Source: Falsiroseomonas sp050563525
GTDB lineage: Bacteria; Pseudomonadota; Alphaproteobacteria; Acetobacterales; Acetobacteraceae
Assembly: GCF_050563525.1 (NCBI RefSeq)
Contig: NZ_JBNXUN010000017.1
Location: forward strand, 29,869 to 93,868
Length of the DNA stretch: 64,000 bases
Direction of reading: 5' to 3'
In this document: in pieces, positions 15,660-24,582 of the stretch
Position numbering within the stretch: position 1 is the first letter of the stretch
Layout: every line of letters starts with the position of its first letter
Made by a program: the position numbers and the translations under genes
Notes under the pieces: generated by a model
Told to the model about the DNA's origin: nothing
Database searches by the model: none
The model's input: only the letters and a program-made list of their open reading frames with translations

Positions 15660-16897
15660 CGGAAGAACTCCCGCGCCTGGCCCAGCGCATCGGCCAGCAG
15701 GTCGACCTCCGCCGGCGTGGTGTAGAGGCCGAAGGAGGCGCGGCAGGTGCTCTCCACATCGAAGCGTGCATGCAGCGGCTCCGCGCAGTGGCGGCCGGAG
15801 CGGACCGCGATGCCGGCACGGTCCAGCAGCGTCGCCACGTCGTGCGCATGGGCGGTGTCGATGGCGAAGGCGAAGACACCGCCACGGTCCTGCGCACGGC
15901 CGAGCAGCGTCACGCCCTCGATCTGCGGCAACCGGGCCATGGCGCGGTCGACCAGCGCTCGCTCATGCGCCTCGATCGCCGCCATGCCGATGCCGTTCAC
16001 GTAGTCGATCGCGGCGTGCAGCCCGATCGCCTCGATGATCGGCGGCGTGCCGGCCTCGAACTTGGCGGGATAGGGCGCCCAGACGCTGCGCTCGAAGGAC
16101 ACCTCGGCGATCATGTCGCCGCCGCCCAGGAAGGGCGGCATCGCCTGCTGCAACGCACCCTTGGCGTAGAGCACGCCGATGCCGGTCGGGCCGTACAGCT
16201 TGTGCCCGGTGAAGACGTAGAAATCGGCATCGATCTCGCGGACGTCCACGCGCCGGTGCACCACCGCCTGGCTGCCGTCGAACAGCACCTTGGCACCAGC
16301 CTCATGCGCCATGCGCGCGATCTGCGCCGCCGGCGTCACCGTACCGAGCACATTCGACATGTGCGTGACCGCGACCAGCCCGACCTTACCGTCCGCCAGC
16401 TTCGCCGCGAGGTCGTCGAGGTCCAGTTCCCCGGCATCGGTGATCCGCGTCACGCGCAGTTCCACGCCATGGGCATCGCGCAGCATCTGCCATGGCACGA
16501 TGTTGGCATGATGCTCCATCTCCGAGATCACCACCGCCTGGCCCGGCTGCATCACGCCACGCCCGTAGCTGTGCGCCACCAGGTTGATGGCGTTGGTGCT
16601 GCTGCCGGTGAAGATGATCTCCCGCACGTCGCCGGCATTCAGGAAAGCGGCGACAGCGCCACGCGCGGCTTCATACGCCTCGGTCGCCTGCTCGCTCATG
16701 TGGTAGGCGCCGCGATGGACGTTGGCGTAGGCCGTCTCCATCATCCGCACCATGGCCCCGATCACCTGCCGCGGCTTTTGCGCCGAAGCGCCGCTGTCGA
16801 GGAAGGTGAAGGGCTTGCCGCGCACCGTCTCCGACAGGATCGGAAAATCCGCCCGCACCCGGTCCAGGTTCAGCAGCGGCGACATGTGCCCGTCCAT
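15656..16897 (-). CDS. sufS: Cysteine desulfurase SufS (group II), 413 aa
   Basis: PLP enzyme that takes sulfur from L-cysteine as a persulfide for Fe-S assembly. PLP Lys233 lies in FTGHKLYGPTGIG, the aldimine-stacking His130 in EMEHHANIVPW, and the active Cys371 in RSGRHCAEPL. The short RxGHHCA-type loop marks group II (SufS/CsdA). Length is standard (about 405-415). The ATG overlaps the sufD stop as TGATG, and its stop overlaps sufU. It works with SufU immediately downstream. Confidence 0.97.
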   Translation of the reverse strand: MDGHMSPLLNLDRVRADFPILSETVRGKPFTFLDSGASAQKPRQVIGAMVRMMETAYANVHRGAYHMSEQATEAYEAARGAVAAFLNAGDVREIIFTGSSTNAINLVAHSYGRGVMQPGQAVVISEMEHHANIVPWQMLRDAHGVELRVTRITDAGELDLDDLAAKLADGKVGLVAVTHMSNVLGTVTPAAQIARMAHEAGAKVLFDGSQAVVHRRVDVREIDADFYVFTGHKLYGPTGIGVLYAKGALQQAMPPFLGGGDMIAEVSFERSVWAPYPAKFEAGTPPIIEAIGLHAAIDYVNGIGMAAIEAHERALVDRAMARLPQIEGVTLLGRAQDRGGVFAFAIDTAHAHDVATLLDRAGIAVRSGRHCAEPLHARFDVESTCRASFGLYTTPAEVDLLADALGQAREFFR

Positions 16898-18207
16898 CAC
16901 GCAGCCTCGATCCCGCCAGCGATGCCCTGGCGCTGCCACCAGCCGGTGACGGCACCCGACAGCGCCTCGCGAATGTGTTCGTCGGCGACGGCGTCCACCG
17001 CCTCGACCAGGAACGCCTCGACCAGGATGGCGCGCGCCTGTTCCAGCGGAATGCCGCGGGAGCGCAGGAAGAAGATCTGCTCCGCATCCAGCTCGCCCAC
17101 CGTGGCGCCGTGGCTGCACTTCACGTCGTCGGCGTAGATCTCCAGCTGCGGCTTGCTGTCGATCTCGGCTTCCGGCGAAAGCAGCAGCGCCTGGTTCATC
17201 TGGTAGCCGTCGGTCTTCTGCGCCACCTGCCGCACCAGGATCTTGCCCTGGAACACGCCGCGGGACTTGCCGGACAGTACCGTCTTGTAGGTCTGGCGGG
17301 ACGAACAATCCGGCGCCGCGTGGTCCAGCGCCGTCGTCGTATCCGCGTGCTGCCCATCGGCCAGAAGCTGCGCGCCGTTCATGTGGCATTCGGCTTTCGG
17401 GCCGCACAGCGCCACATGAATCTCGTTGCGCGCCAGCTTCGCACCCGCGTTCAGCGTGAAGTTGTCATAGGTGCCGCCGGCCTGCACGCGGGCATAGACG
17501 GTCGACAGGAAGAACGCCTCCCGCCCCTCCTGCTGCAGCCGCCCGTGGCTCATCCGCGCCCCCTCGGCCACCTCGATCTCGAAGACCGGGTTGTGCAGGT
17601 AGCGCGCGCGGGTCGGCCCCGCTGCCGTCTCCACCAGGGTCAGCGAGGCACCGGCACCCAGCCGCACCAGGTGGCGCGGGTGGAAGGCCGGCGCGCGATC
17701 GCTCTCGGTGGCGAAGGACACCAGCTCCAGAACGCCGGCCGCCACGCCGTCCGGCACGGTGATGACCAAGCCGTCCTCGAACAGCATCCCGTTCAGCGCC
17801 GCCAGCGAATGCTCCTCCGGCCGTGCCAAAGCACCCAGGCGCGGCTCAAGCTCCGGCAGCGCCCAGGCGAGGTTCTCCGCCGTGTAGGCCAGTCCCTCCA
17901 GCGTCGAGAGGTCCGCACGGAACCGCCCATCGATGAACACGGCGCGCGGCCGAGTTGCCGGCGGCAGCGCCAGGGCATCATCCACGCCGGTCAGCGGCTC
18001 GCCGAACACGGTGGCGGAGACCGGCGCAAGATCGGTGTACTTCCACGCCTCGACGCGGCGCGTCGGGAAGCCCTGCACGCGGAAGGCCTCCGCGCTGCGG
18101 TCACGCAGCGCCTCCACCCACGGCAGGGATGCGCCCGGCATCCGGCCGCGCAGCCCTTCATGCCGCCCGAGGAAGGCGGCGGGCCCGGTGCTGGTCACGG
18201 CGGTCAT
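16897..18207 (-). CDS. sufD: Fe-S assembly scaffold subunit SufD, 436 aa
   Basis: Subunit of the SufBC2D scaffold complex. The C-terminal beta-helix domain carries the SufB/SufD family pattern: LDHAAPDCSSRQTYKTVLSG, then GVFQGKILVRQVAQKTDGYQ and IYADDVKCSHGATVGELD with the conserved His and Cys. A helical C-terminus that contacts SufC follows (FFLRSRGIPLEQARAILVEA). The ATG overlaps the sufC stop (ATGA). Length agrees with alphaproteobacterial SufD. No missing residues noted. Confidence 0.96.
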   Translation of the reverse strand: MTAVTSTGPAAFLGRHEGLRGRMPGASLPWVEALRDRSAEAFRVQGFPTRRVEAWKYTDLAPVSATVFGEPLTGVDDALALPPATRPRAVFIDGRFRADLSTLEGLAYTAENLAWALPELEPRLGALARPEEHSLAALNGMLFEDGLVITVPDGVAAGVLELVSFATESDRAPAFHPRHLVRLGAGASLTLVETAAGPTRARYLHNPVFEIEVAEGARMSHGRLQQEGREAFFLSTVYARVQAGGTYDNFTLNAGAKLARNEIHVALCGPKAECHMNGAQLLADGQHADTTTALDHAAPDCSSRQTYKTVLSGKSRGVFQGKILVRQVAQKTDGYQMNQALLLSPEAEIDSKPQLEIYADDVKCSHGATVGELDAEQIFFLRSRGIPLEQARAILVEAFLVEAVDAVADEHIREALSGAVTGWWQRQGIAGGIEAA

Positions 18208-18953
18208 GCGGCGGCCGCCTGGATCGCGCCGTAGCCGGACTTCTCCAGCTCCTGCGCCAGTTCCGGTCCGCCCGACTTGATGATGCGCCCACCCGACAGG
18301 ACGTGCACCGCATCCGGGACGATATGGTTCAGCAGCCGCTGGTAGTGGGTGATGACCAGCGCGGAGAAGTCCGGCCCGCGCAGGCTGTTCACCGTGTCCG
18401 ACACCAGCTTCAGCGCATCGATGTCAAGCCCGCTGTCAGTCTCGTCCAGCAGCGCCAGCCGCGGCGACAGCAGCGCCATCTGCAGCATCTCGTTGCGCTT
18501 CTTCTCGCCGCCGGAGAAGCCCACATTCACCGGCCGCTTCAGCATGTCGTCCGACATGTTCAGCACCTTCATGCGGGCCCGCGCCAGCTTGAGGAACTGC
18601 ATCGCGTCGATCTCGCTCTCGCCCTTCGCGCGGCGTACCGCGTTCAGCGCCGTGCGCAGGAAGTTGGCGTTGCCCACGCCCGGCAGCTCCACCGGCGCCT
18701 GGAAGGCCAGGAACACGCCGGCCACGGCGCGTTCCTCCGGTTCCATCGCCAGCAGGTCGATGTCGCCGAAGGTGACGGAGCCTTCCGTCACCTCATAGCC
18801 GTCACGGCCCGCGAGCACGTAGGACAGCGTTGACTTCCCGGAGCCGTTCGGCCCCATGATCGCATGGACCTCACCCGCCGGAATGGTCAGGTTGAGGCCG
18901 TTGAGGATCTGCTTGCCATCGACCGTCGCGTGCAGATTTTCGATCTTCAACAT
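18204..18953 (-). CDS. sufC: Fe-S assembly ATPase SufC, 249 aa
   Basis: ABC-type ATPase that drives conformational change in the SufBC2D scaffold. Walker A GPNGSGKST is at 34-42, the signature is SGGEKKR, and Walker B LALLDETDSGLD contains the SufC-specific D-S-G-L-D sequence. A His switch (VITHYQR) follows. Length is normal (about 250). It begins 2 bp after the sufB stop and ends overlapping sufD. Cytoplasmic; no membrane partner, unlike transport ATPases. Confidence 0.97.
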   Translation of the reverse strand: MLKIENLHATVDGKQILNGLNLTIPAGEVHAIMGPNGSGKSTLSYVLAGRDGYEVTEGSVTFGDIDLLAMEPEERAVAGVFLAFQAPVELPGVGNANFLRTALNAVRRAKGESEIDAMQFLKLARARMKVLNMSDDMLKRPVNVGFSGGEKKRNEMLQMALLSPRLALLDETDSGLDIDALKLVSDTVNSLRGPDFSALVITHYQRLLNHIVPDAVHVLSGGRIIKSGGPELAQELEKSGYGAIQAAAA

Positions 18954-18955
18954 GA

Positions 18956-20446
18956 TTAACCCACCGATCCTTCAAGGCTGATCTGCAGCAGCTTCTGAGC
19001 TTCCACCGCGAATTCCATCGGCAACTCCTTCAGCACCTCGCGGCAGAAGCCGTTGACGATCATGCCGACAGCGTCTTCCTGCGTCAGGCCGCGGGACCGG
19101 CAGTAGAACAGCTGGTCCTCCGCGATCCGGCTGGTCGTCGCCTCATGCTCCACCTTCGCCGTCATGCAGCGATTCTCGATGTAGGGCACGGTATGCGCCC
19201 CGCACTGGTCACCGATGAGAAGCGAGTCGCACTGCGTGAAGTTGCGCGCGCCGGACGCCTTCGGGCTGATCTTCACCAGGCCGCGATAGGTGTTCTGGCC
19301 ATGCCCGGCGGAGATGCCCTTGCTCACGATCGTGCTGCGCGTGCGCGCGCCGATGTGGAACATCTTGGTGCCGGTATCCGCCTGCTGGCGGTTGTTGGTG
19401 ATCGCCACCGAATAGAACTCGCCGACGCTGTCATCGCCAATCAGCAGGCAGGATGGATATTTCCAGGTGATGGCCGAACCGGTCTCCACCTGCGTCCAGG
19501 ATACCTTGCTGCGCTTGCCACGGCAGGCCGCCCGCTTGGTGACGAAGTTGTAGATGCCGCCCTTGCCCTCGGCATCGCCGGGGTACCAGTTCTGCACCGT
19601 GCTGTACTTGATGCTGGCGTCATCGAGCGCCACCAGCTCGACCACCGCCGCATGCAGCTGGTTTTCGTCCCGCATCGGTGCCGTGCAGCCCTCGAGGTAG
19701 GAGACCGTGCTGCCCTCGTCGGCGATGATCAGCGTGCGCTCGAATTGCCCGGTGCTCTTCGCATTGATGCGGAAGTAGGTAGACAGCTCCATCGGGCAGC
19801 GCACGCCCTTCGGGATGTAGACAAAGCTGCCATCCGTGAAGACCGCGCTGTTCAGCGCCGCATAGTAGTTGTCGCCCTGCGGCACGACGGAGCCGAGGTA
19901 CTGCTTGATCAGCTCCGGATGCGCATGCACCGCCTCGCTGATCGCGCAGAACACGATCCCGTCCTTCGCCAGCCGCTCCTTGTACGAGGTTGCGACGGAG
20001 ACGCTGTCGAACACCGCATCGACGGCAACCGGCATCCGTCCCTCCGCCGGCGTATCACCCGCGCCCTCGACACCCGCGAGGATCGCCTGCTCCTTGAGCG
20101 GAATGCCGAGCTTGGCGTAGGTCTTCAGCAGCTCCGGATCGACCTCGTCCAGCGACTTCGGCCCCTGCTTCGGCGCCGCGTAGTAGAACGCGTCCTGGAA
20201 GTCGATCGGCGGATGGCTGACGGCGGCCCAGTGCGGCACGTCCATGGTCAGCCAATGACGATACGCCTTCAGCCGCCATTCCAGCAGCCAGGCGGGCTCC
20301 TTCTTCTTCGCGCTGATGAAGCGAACGATGTCCTCGTTCAGCCCCTTCGGCGCGAAGTCCATCTCGATATCGGTCTCGAAACCCCACTTGTAGCCGGAGT
20401 CCGCGACGGCCTGAACGGCTTCGATGGTTTCGGTAACGGCTGCCAT
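18956..20446 (-). CDS. sufB: Fe-S assembly scaffold subunit SufB, 496 aa
   Basis: Main scaffold protein of the SUF pathway on which clusters are built. Family sequence is continuous from YKWGFETDIEMDFAPKGL through YIPKGVRCPMELSTYFRIN and SYLEGCTAP to the cluster/sulfur-site region KASGARNFTQCDSLLIGD, where the Cys is the functional one, and the C-terminal CREVLKELPMEFAVEAQKLL. Length (about 480-500) is standard. The ATG of MAAVTETIEAVQ is 11 bp after the regulator stop. First structural gene of the operon. Confidence 0.97.
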   Translation of the reverse strand: MAAVTETIEAVQAVADSGYKWGFETDIEMDFAPKGLNEDIVRFISAKKKEPAWLLEWRLKAYRHWLTMDVPHWAAVSHPPIDFQDAFYYAAPKQGPKSLDEVDPELLKTYAKLGIPLKEQAILAGVEGAGDTPAEGRMPVAVDAVFDSVSVATSYKERLAKDGIVFCAISEAVHAHPELIKQYLGSVVPQGDNYYAALNSAVFTDGSFVYIPKGVRCPMELSTYFRINAKSTGQFERTLIIADEGSTVSYLEGCTAPMRDENQLHAAVVELVALDDASIKYSTVQNWYPGDAEGKGGIYNFVTKRAACRGKRSKVSWTQVETGSAITWKYPSCLLIGDDSVGEFYSVAITNNRQQADTGTKMFHIGARTRSTIVSKGISAGHGQNTYRGLVKISPKASGARNFTQCDSLLIGDQCGAHTVPYIENRCMTAKVEHEATTSRIAEDQLFYCRSRGLTQEDAVGMIVNGFCREVLKELPMEFAVEAQKLLQISLEGSVG

Positions 20447-20457
20447 CTTGGTATATC

Positions 20458-20898
20458 CTACTCGGCGACGAGGACAGGCACGGCACGACGGGCCGGAAGC
20501 GGAGAGGCGATCTCGCTGACCATGATCGCGGAAAGCGCACCGCGGATTGCGGCATTCACCGGATCCCAGCGGCCACGAACGGGGCAGGTATTCTCTGCCT
20601 CGCACAGTCCGAAACCGCCATCGACGCAGGCGGTGAGGGCGATCGGCCCATCCATCGCCACGATCACCTCGGATAGGCCCAGGCTGTCCAGCGGCCGCAG
20701 CAGGCGGTAGCCGCCGCGGGCACCCCGCAGGCCTTCCACCAGCCCGGCCTGCGCCAGCATCTTCAGCACCTTGGCCACCGTGGGCTCGGCGATGCCGGTG
20801 CCGGCGGCGAGGCCAGGCGCGGTCTGCACCCCGCCTTCCGCCTCCAGCCGGGACAGCACCACCACGGCGTAATCGGTGAATTTCGAAACCCGCAACAC
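20458..20898 (-). CDS. Rrf2-family SUF-operon regulator with three-cysteine Fe-S site, 146 aa
   Basis: Winged-helix Rrf2 protein of the SUF-linked type. The DNA-binding part is residues 3-70, with the recognition helix around TGIAEPTVAKVLKMLAQAGL and the wing GLRGARGGYRL. Cys91, Cys99 and Cys105 (C-x7-C-x5-C) form the [2Fe-2S] site, so it probably senses cluster status and represses sufBCDSUTA. I chose GTG at 20898, with GGGAG about ten bases upstream; TTG at the next codon is the alternative. It is the first gene of the operon and an imperfect inverted repeat lies just upstream, consistent with autoregulation. Confidence 0.92.
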   Translation of the reverse strand: MLRVSKFTDYAVVVLSRLEAEGGVQTAPGLAAGTGIAEPTVAKVLKMLAQAGLVEGLRGARGGYRLLRPLDSLGLSEVIVAMDGPIALTACVDGGFGLCEAENTCPVRGRWDPVNAAIRGALSAIMVSEIASPLPARRAVPVLVAE

Positions 20899-20911
20899 GC
20901 GGAAAACGCTC

Positions 20912-20939
20912 CCTTGCCCTGGATAGGGGACCAGCAAGG
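20912..20939. promoter_or_regulatory. Inverted repeat upstream of the SUF regulator, candidate Rrf2 operator
   Basis: CCTTGC-N16-GCAAGG lies 14 to 41 bp ahead of the regulator start. A TTGACA hexamer occurs further upstream on the same strand (20972-20977), though no convincing -10 pairs with it. Position suits an autoregulatory site for the Rrf2 protein; sequence does not match the well-known E. coli IscR consensus, so this is tentative. Confidence 0.3.
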
Positions 20940-21045
20940 TCCGGATTGCAGATGCGCCTGCCCCCCTGAAGTGTCAAGGCGCCGGGCGGCTTGCCGCGGC
21001 GGGATTCGGGCGGCACGATCCTGCAAACCACACCGGGAACAATCC

Positions 21046-21933
21046 ATGCCGACCTTGCGCACCGATGATGGGGTGACCCTGCACTACGAGGAAGCCGGGT
21101 CCGGCACGCCCATGGTGTTCGTCCACGAATATGCCGGCGACCACCGGGCCTGGGAGCCGCAGCTGCGCTTCTTTTCTCGCCGCTACCGCTGCATCGCCTA
21201 TGCCGCCCGCGGCTATCCGCCCTCGGACGTCCCGAGTGACCCCGCAAAGTACAGCCAGGACCGCGCGACGGACGACATCGCCGCCGTCATCCAGGGCCTG
21301 GGTCTCGGCCCGAGCCATGTCGTCGGCCTGTCCATGGGCGGCTTCGCCACGCTGCACCTGGGCCTGCGCCACGCCGGCCTGGCCCGCAGCCTGGTCGCCG
21401 CCGGCGTCGGCTACGGCGCCGCCCCCGGCAAAACCGCGCAGTTCCATGCCGAGACCGACGCCGCCATCGCCCGCATTCGCGCCGAGGGCATGGACAAGTT
21501 CGGCCTGACCTACAGCCGCGGCCCAACCCGCCTGGTGTTCGAGGAGAAGGACCCGCGCGGCTACGCCGAGTTCCAGCAGCAGCTCTGCGAGCACAGCACC
21601 GAGGGCTCCGCCCTGACGATGAATGGCGTGCAGCGCCGCAGGCCCAGCCTGTTCGACCTGGAGGCCCAGTTCCGCGCCATGACGGTGCCGACGCTGGTGA
21701 TAGCCGGCGACGAGGACGACCCGACGCTGGAGGCATCCATCTACCTGAAGCGCACGATCAAGAGCAGCGCGCTGCTGGTGATGCCGAAATGCGGGCACAC
21801 CATGAACCTGGAAGACCCAGACGCCTTCAACCGGGCCGTTCTGGACTTCGTCACGCAGGTGGATTGCGGCCGCTGGACCAACCGCATCCCGGCCAGCCTT
21901 GCCGGCGGGATCATCGCCGCCGCCGAGAAGTAG
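21046..21933 (+). CDS. Alpha/beta hydrolase, 295 aa
   Basis: Alpha/beta-hydrolase fold enzyme of the soluble esterase/lactonase type. The nucleophile elbow GLSMGG puts Ser at 96. The acid Asp is in VIAGDEDDP and the base His in MPKCGHTMNLEDP, followed by the usual C-terminal helix. VHEYAGDHRAW supplies the oxyanion-hole region, with HEYAG in place of the common HGxxG. No signal peptide. The cytoplasmic substrate is unknown. The gene is divergent from the SUF regulator, with the 147-bp gap holding both promoters. Its 3' end faces the ABC importer gene across a strong hairpin. Confidence 0.88.
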   Translation: MPTLRTDDGVTLHYEEAGSGTPMVFVHEYAGDHRAWEPQLRFFSRRYRCIAYAARGYPPSDVPSDPAKYSQDRATDDIAAVIQGLGLGPSHVVGLSMGGFATLHLGLRHAGLARSLVAAGVGYGAAPGKTAQFHAETDAAIARIRAEGMDKFGLTYSRGPTRLVFEEKDPRGYAEFQQQLCEHSTEGSALTMNGVQRRRPSLFDLEAQFRAMTVPTLVIAGDEDDPTLEASIYLKRTIKSSALLVMPKCGHTMNLEDPDAFNRAVLDFVTQVDCGRWTNRIPASLAGGIIAAAEK

Positions 21934-21942
21934 CCAGCAGCC

Positions 21943-21964
21943 GGAGGGGGCACGGGCCCCCTCC
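21943..21964. terminator. Strong hairpin between convergent genes, probable bidirectional terminator
   Basis: GGAGGGGGC and GCCCCCTCC pair perfectly over nine bases around a four-base ACGG loop. It begins 9 bp after the hydrolase stop and ends 8 bp before the stop of the convergent binding-protein gene. There is no U-tract, so termination may be inefficient or factor-aided, but position and stability suit a shared terminator. Confidence 0.6.
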
Positions 21965-21971
21965 GCTTCGC

Positions 21972-22925
21972 TCAGATCATCACGCGCCCCGGCGCGGCGG
22001 CAGCCAGCGGATCCTTCCAGATTACCTCCGCCGGCGTCACTTCCTTCGACAGCCGGTTCATGCCGCGCAGCTGGTCGATGGCGAGCTGGATGTTGCCGAC
22101 GCTGTCCGGCGTCAGGTTCATCTTGTACTCCACCTTCGTCATCAGCTCGGCGATGAAGGCGCGGTCCTGCCGCAGGAAGCGCGCCACCTGCGCCGCCGCC
22201 TCGGTCGGGTTGCTCGCGATGTATTCCTGCGCCTGGACCAGGGACCGCATGAGCCGCGTCGTCGCTTCGGCGTTGGACTGCGCCCAGGCCTTGTTCATGT
22301 AGACGAAGTTGCGGACGATCTGGATCTGTTCGTTGGAGACGAGGATCTTGGTATTCGGGATGGCACGCATGGCGCGCGTCGGCCAAGGCTCCCACACCGC
22401 GAAGGCATCGATGTTGCCACGCTCCAGCGCCGCCACCATCTCCGGCGCCTCAACGTTGACGATCGTATAATCCGCAGGGTTCAGGTTCAGCTTGGCGACA
22501 ACGGACAGCCAGAAGGTCTCGCTGCCGGTGCCGCGGGCGACGCCGACCTTCTTGCCCTTCAGACCTTCCATGTTCTCGATGTTGCGGCCGAGCACGCTGA
22601 TCCAGCGCAGCAGCGCCGTGCCCTCCGCCACCGCCACCACGTTCGGGTCGACCAGGTGTGCGGACACGCCGGCCTGTTCGGCGCCATAGGCGGAATTGAT
22701 CTGGTTGCCGATCAGGAAGGCCACCATCGCGGATCCCGACGGCCCGGTATTCACGGTGCAGTCCAGCCCGTTGCGCGTGAAGAACCCACCCTCCCGCGCC
22801 ACATAGTAGGGCGCAAAGGAGGGGTCGACGCCAGTGGCGATGGTCATCTTGATCGGCGCGTTCTGCGCGAAGGCGGGCGCTGCGAGCACGGTGGCCCCGG
22901 CAGCCAGCAGGTTACGACGAAGCAT
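21972..22925 (-). CDS. ABC transporter substrate-binding protein, nitrate/sulfonate/taurine (SsuA/TauA/NMT1) type, 317 aa
   Basis: Periplasmic binding protein of the NitT/TauT family. Signal peptide residues 1-20 end AFAQ. Motifs include GVDPSFAPYYVAREGGFF near the start, LKGKKVGVARGTGSE, and VWEPWPTRA, the conserved E-P segment that lines the ligand site. Length is standard. It is the last gene of a leftward operon ATPase-permease-binding protein, 18 bp after the permease. The ligand could be a sulfonate, a pyrimidine precursor or another small anion; nothing nearby decides it. Confidence 0.9.
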   Translation of the reverse strand: MLRRNLLAAGATVLAAPAFAQNAPIKMTIATGVDPSFAPYYVAREGGFFTRNGLDCTVNTGPSGSAMVAFLIGNQINSAYGAEQAGVSAHLVDPNVVAVAEGTALLRWISVLGRNIENMEGLKGKKVGVARGTGSETFWLSVVAKLNLNPADYTIVNVEAPEMVAALERGNIDAFAVWEPWPTRAMRAIPNTKILVSNEQIQIVRNFVYMNKAWAQSNAEATTRLMRSLVQAQEYIASNPTEAAAQVARFLRQDRAFIAELMTKVEYKMNLTPDSVGNIQLAIDQLRGMNRLSKEVTPAEVIWKDPLAAAAPGRVMI

Positions 22926-22943
22926 GTTTGTTCTCCCTGTTTG

Positions 22944-23705
22944 TCACATGGTCGGATTGAAGCGCCCGGCGAAGGCGCGAATCAACAGCCGAAACACCCG
23001 GTCGGTCGCGAAACCGAGCAGGCCGAGCGAGATCAGCGCGACGAAGATGTCCTCCACCTGCATGAACAGGCGCGCATCCCACAGCATCTTGCCAAGCCCG
23101 TCATTGGAGGCCACCAGTTCCGCCGCCACGATGGTGACGAAGGCGTTCGCCATGGCGAGCCGCATGCCCGTCAGGATGTAGGGTACCGTCGCCGGCAGCG
23201 CGACCAGCGCGAACACCTGCAACCGGCTGGCTCCGAGGCATTGCGCCGCGCGGATCTTGTCCCGCCCAACCGCGCCGACGCCTGCTGCGGTCGCGATCAC
23301 CACGACGAAGACGGTGGTATACGCAATCAGGAAGATCTTGCTCTCCTCCCCGATGCCGAACCAGATGACGGAGACGGTGATCATTGCGACCGCCGGGATG
23401 AAGCGGAAGAACTCCGTCCACGGCTCCAGCAGCAGCCGCACTGGCCGGAAGCTGCCGATGGCGAGCCCGATGGGGATGCCGATGGCGCTGCCCAGCAGGA
23501 AGCCCTGGATGATGCGCCGCATGGAGGCGACGATGGCCTCCTGCAGCAGTGCATCCTCGATCAGCACCCAGCCGCGCTCGAAGACCGGGATCGGTGAGGG
23601 AAACAGCACCGACCGCACCAGGAAGACGGAAGCCAGGTGCCAGATCAGGAACAGCAGCGCGAAGCCGACGATGTAGCCGGCGACCGTGGCGGTGCGGCTA
23701 TGCAT
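22944..23705 (-). CDS. ABC transporter permease, SsuC/TauC type, 253 aa
   Basis: BPD_transp_1-family inner-membrane permease with about six helices. The EAA loop that docks on the ATPase is visible as AAQCLGASRLQVFALVALPAT followed by PYILTGMRLAM. I chose the ATG at 23705 (MHSRTATVAG), which overlaps the ATPase gene's end by 8 bp and has GGAG upstream; an ATG six codons earlier has no ribosome site. Middle gene of the three-gene importer operon. A single permease gene implies a homodimer. Confidence 0.9.
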   Translation of the reverse strand: MHSRTATVAGYIVGFALLFLIWHLASVFLVRSVLFPSPIPVFERGWVLIEDALLQEAIVASMRRIIQGFLLGSAIGIPIGLAIGSFRPVRLLLEPWTEFFRFIPAVAMITVSVIWFGIGEESKIFLIAYTTVFVVVIATAAGVGAVGRDKIRAAQCLGASRLQVFALVALPATVPYILTGMRLAMANAFVTIVAAELVASNDGLGKMLWDARLFMQVEDIFVALISLGLLGFATDRVFRLLIRAFAGRFNPTM

Positions 23706-24465
23706 GGGGATGGATCTCCTCATGGATCAGCGCGTGCACCTGCCGGAAGCTGGCCATGAAGGCGTCCGAGGTACGGTCTCGCGGATACGGCAGGTCGACT
23801 GGCACCACCGCCTTCAGCGTCCCGCCCGGCCCCCGCTTCATCACCCCGACCCGCGTCGCCAGGGCGCAGGCCTCCTCGATGTCGTGCGTGATGAACAAAA
23901 CTGTCTTGCGGTTCTCCGACCAGATCCGCGAAAGCTCGGTCTGCAGCACCGCGCGCGTCATCGCATCCAGCGCGCCGAAGGGCTCATCCATCAGCAGCAT
24001 GTGCGGATCATTCGCCAGCGCACGCGCGATCTGGATGCGCTGCTTCATGCCTCCCGACAATTCAGAGGGATGCTTCGAGCCCTGCCCCGTCAGCCCCACC
24101 ATGTTCAGGAAGCGGTCCGCCACCTCGCGCCGCTCGCGCCGCCCCATGCCTCGCAGCCGCAGGCCGAAGGCGATGTTGTCGCGCGCCGTCAGCCAGTCAT
24201 ACAGGCTGTCATGCCCCTGGAAGACAACGCCCCGATCCGCACCGGGCCCGCGCACCGGGCGACCTTCCAGCGTGATGCGGCCGGAGGTCGGCGCGTCGAA
24301 GCCGGCCAGCATGTTCATCACCGTGGTCTTGCCACAGCCGGAGGTGCCGAGCAGGCAGAAGAACTCGCCCTCCGCCAACTCCAGGTTGAAGTCCCGCACC
24401 GCCTCGTAGGCCCCGGTGCGGCCACGAAAGGTCATGCCGACGCCGTCCAGCTCCACGAAGGCCAA
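23698..24465 (-). CDS. ABC transporter ATPase, SsuB/TauB type, 255 aa
   Basis: Nucleotide-binding subunit for the adjacent permease. Walker A is GTSGCGKTT, the signature SELSGGMKQRIQIARA, Walker B LLMDEPFGALD, and the switch His is in FITHDIEEA. Q-loop VVFQGHDSLYDW is as in NitT/TauT importers. The start is uncertain: TTG at 24465 has AAGGGGGA six bases upstream, and a GTG six codons earlier is possible. It is the first gene of the leftward operon and divergent from the SDR gene, 117 bp away. Confidence 0.9.
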   Translation of the reverse strand: MAFVELDGVGMTFRGRTGAYEAVRDFNLELAEGEFFCLLGTSGCGKTTVMNMLAGFDAPTSGRITLEGRPVRGPGADRGVVFQGHDSLYDWLTARDNIAFGLRLRGMGRRERREVADRFLNMVGLTGQGSKHPSELSGGMKQRIQIARALANDPHMLLMDEPFGALDAMTRAVLQTELSRIWSENRKTVLFITHDIEEACALATRVGVMKRGPGGTLKAVVPVDLPYPRDRTSDAFMASFRQVHALIHEEIHPHA

Positions 24466-24582
24466 TCTGCGTCCCCCTTGCACTCCCGCATCAGTCTAGG
24501 CGCATGACAGGATGCGGCAACCCGGCTTCACGCTGCCATCGCACCGCATTAGAACGCAGATGCGCAAGCGGGAGGCAGGAAG

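Noticed and set aside
21972..24465. Taurine/sulfonate importer by name
   Set aside because: No TauD/SsuD or other sulfonate gene nearby; only family-level NitT/TauT assignment is supportable.
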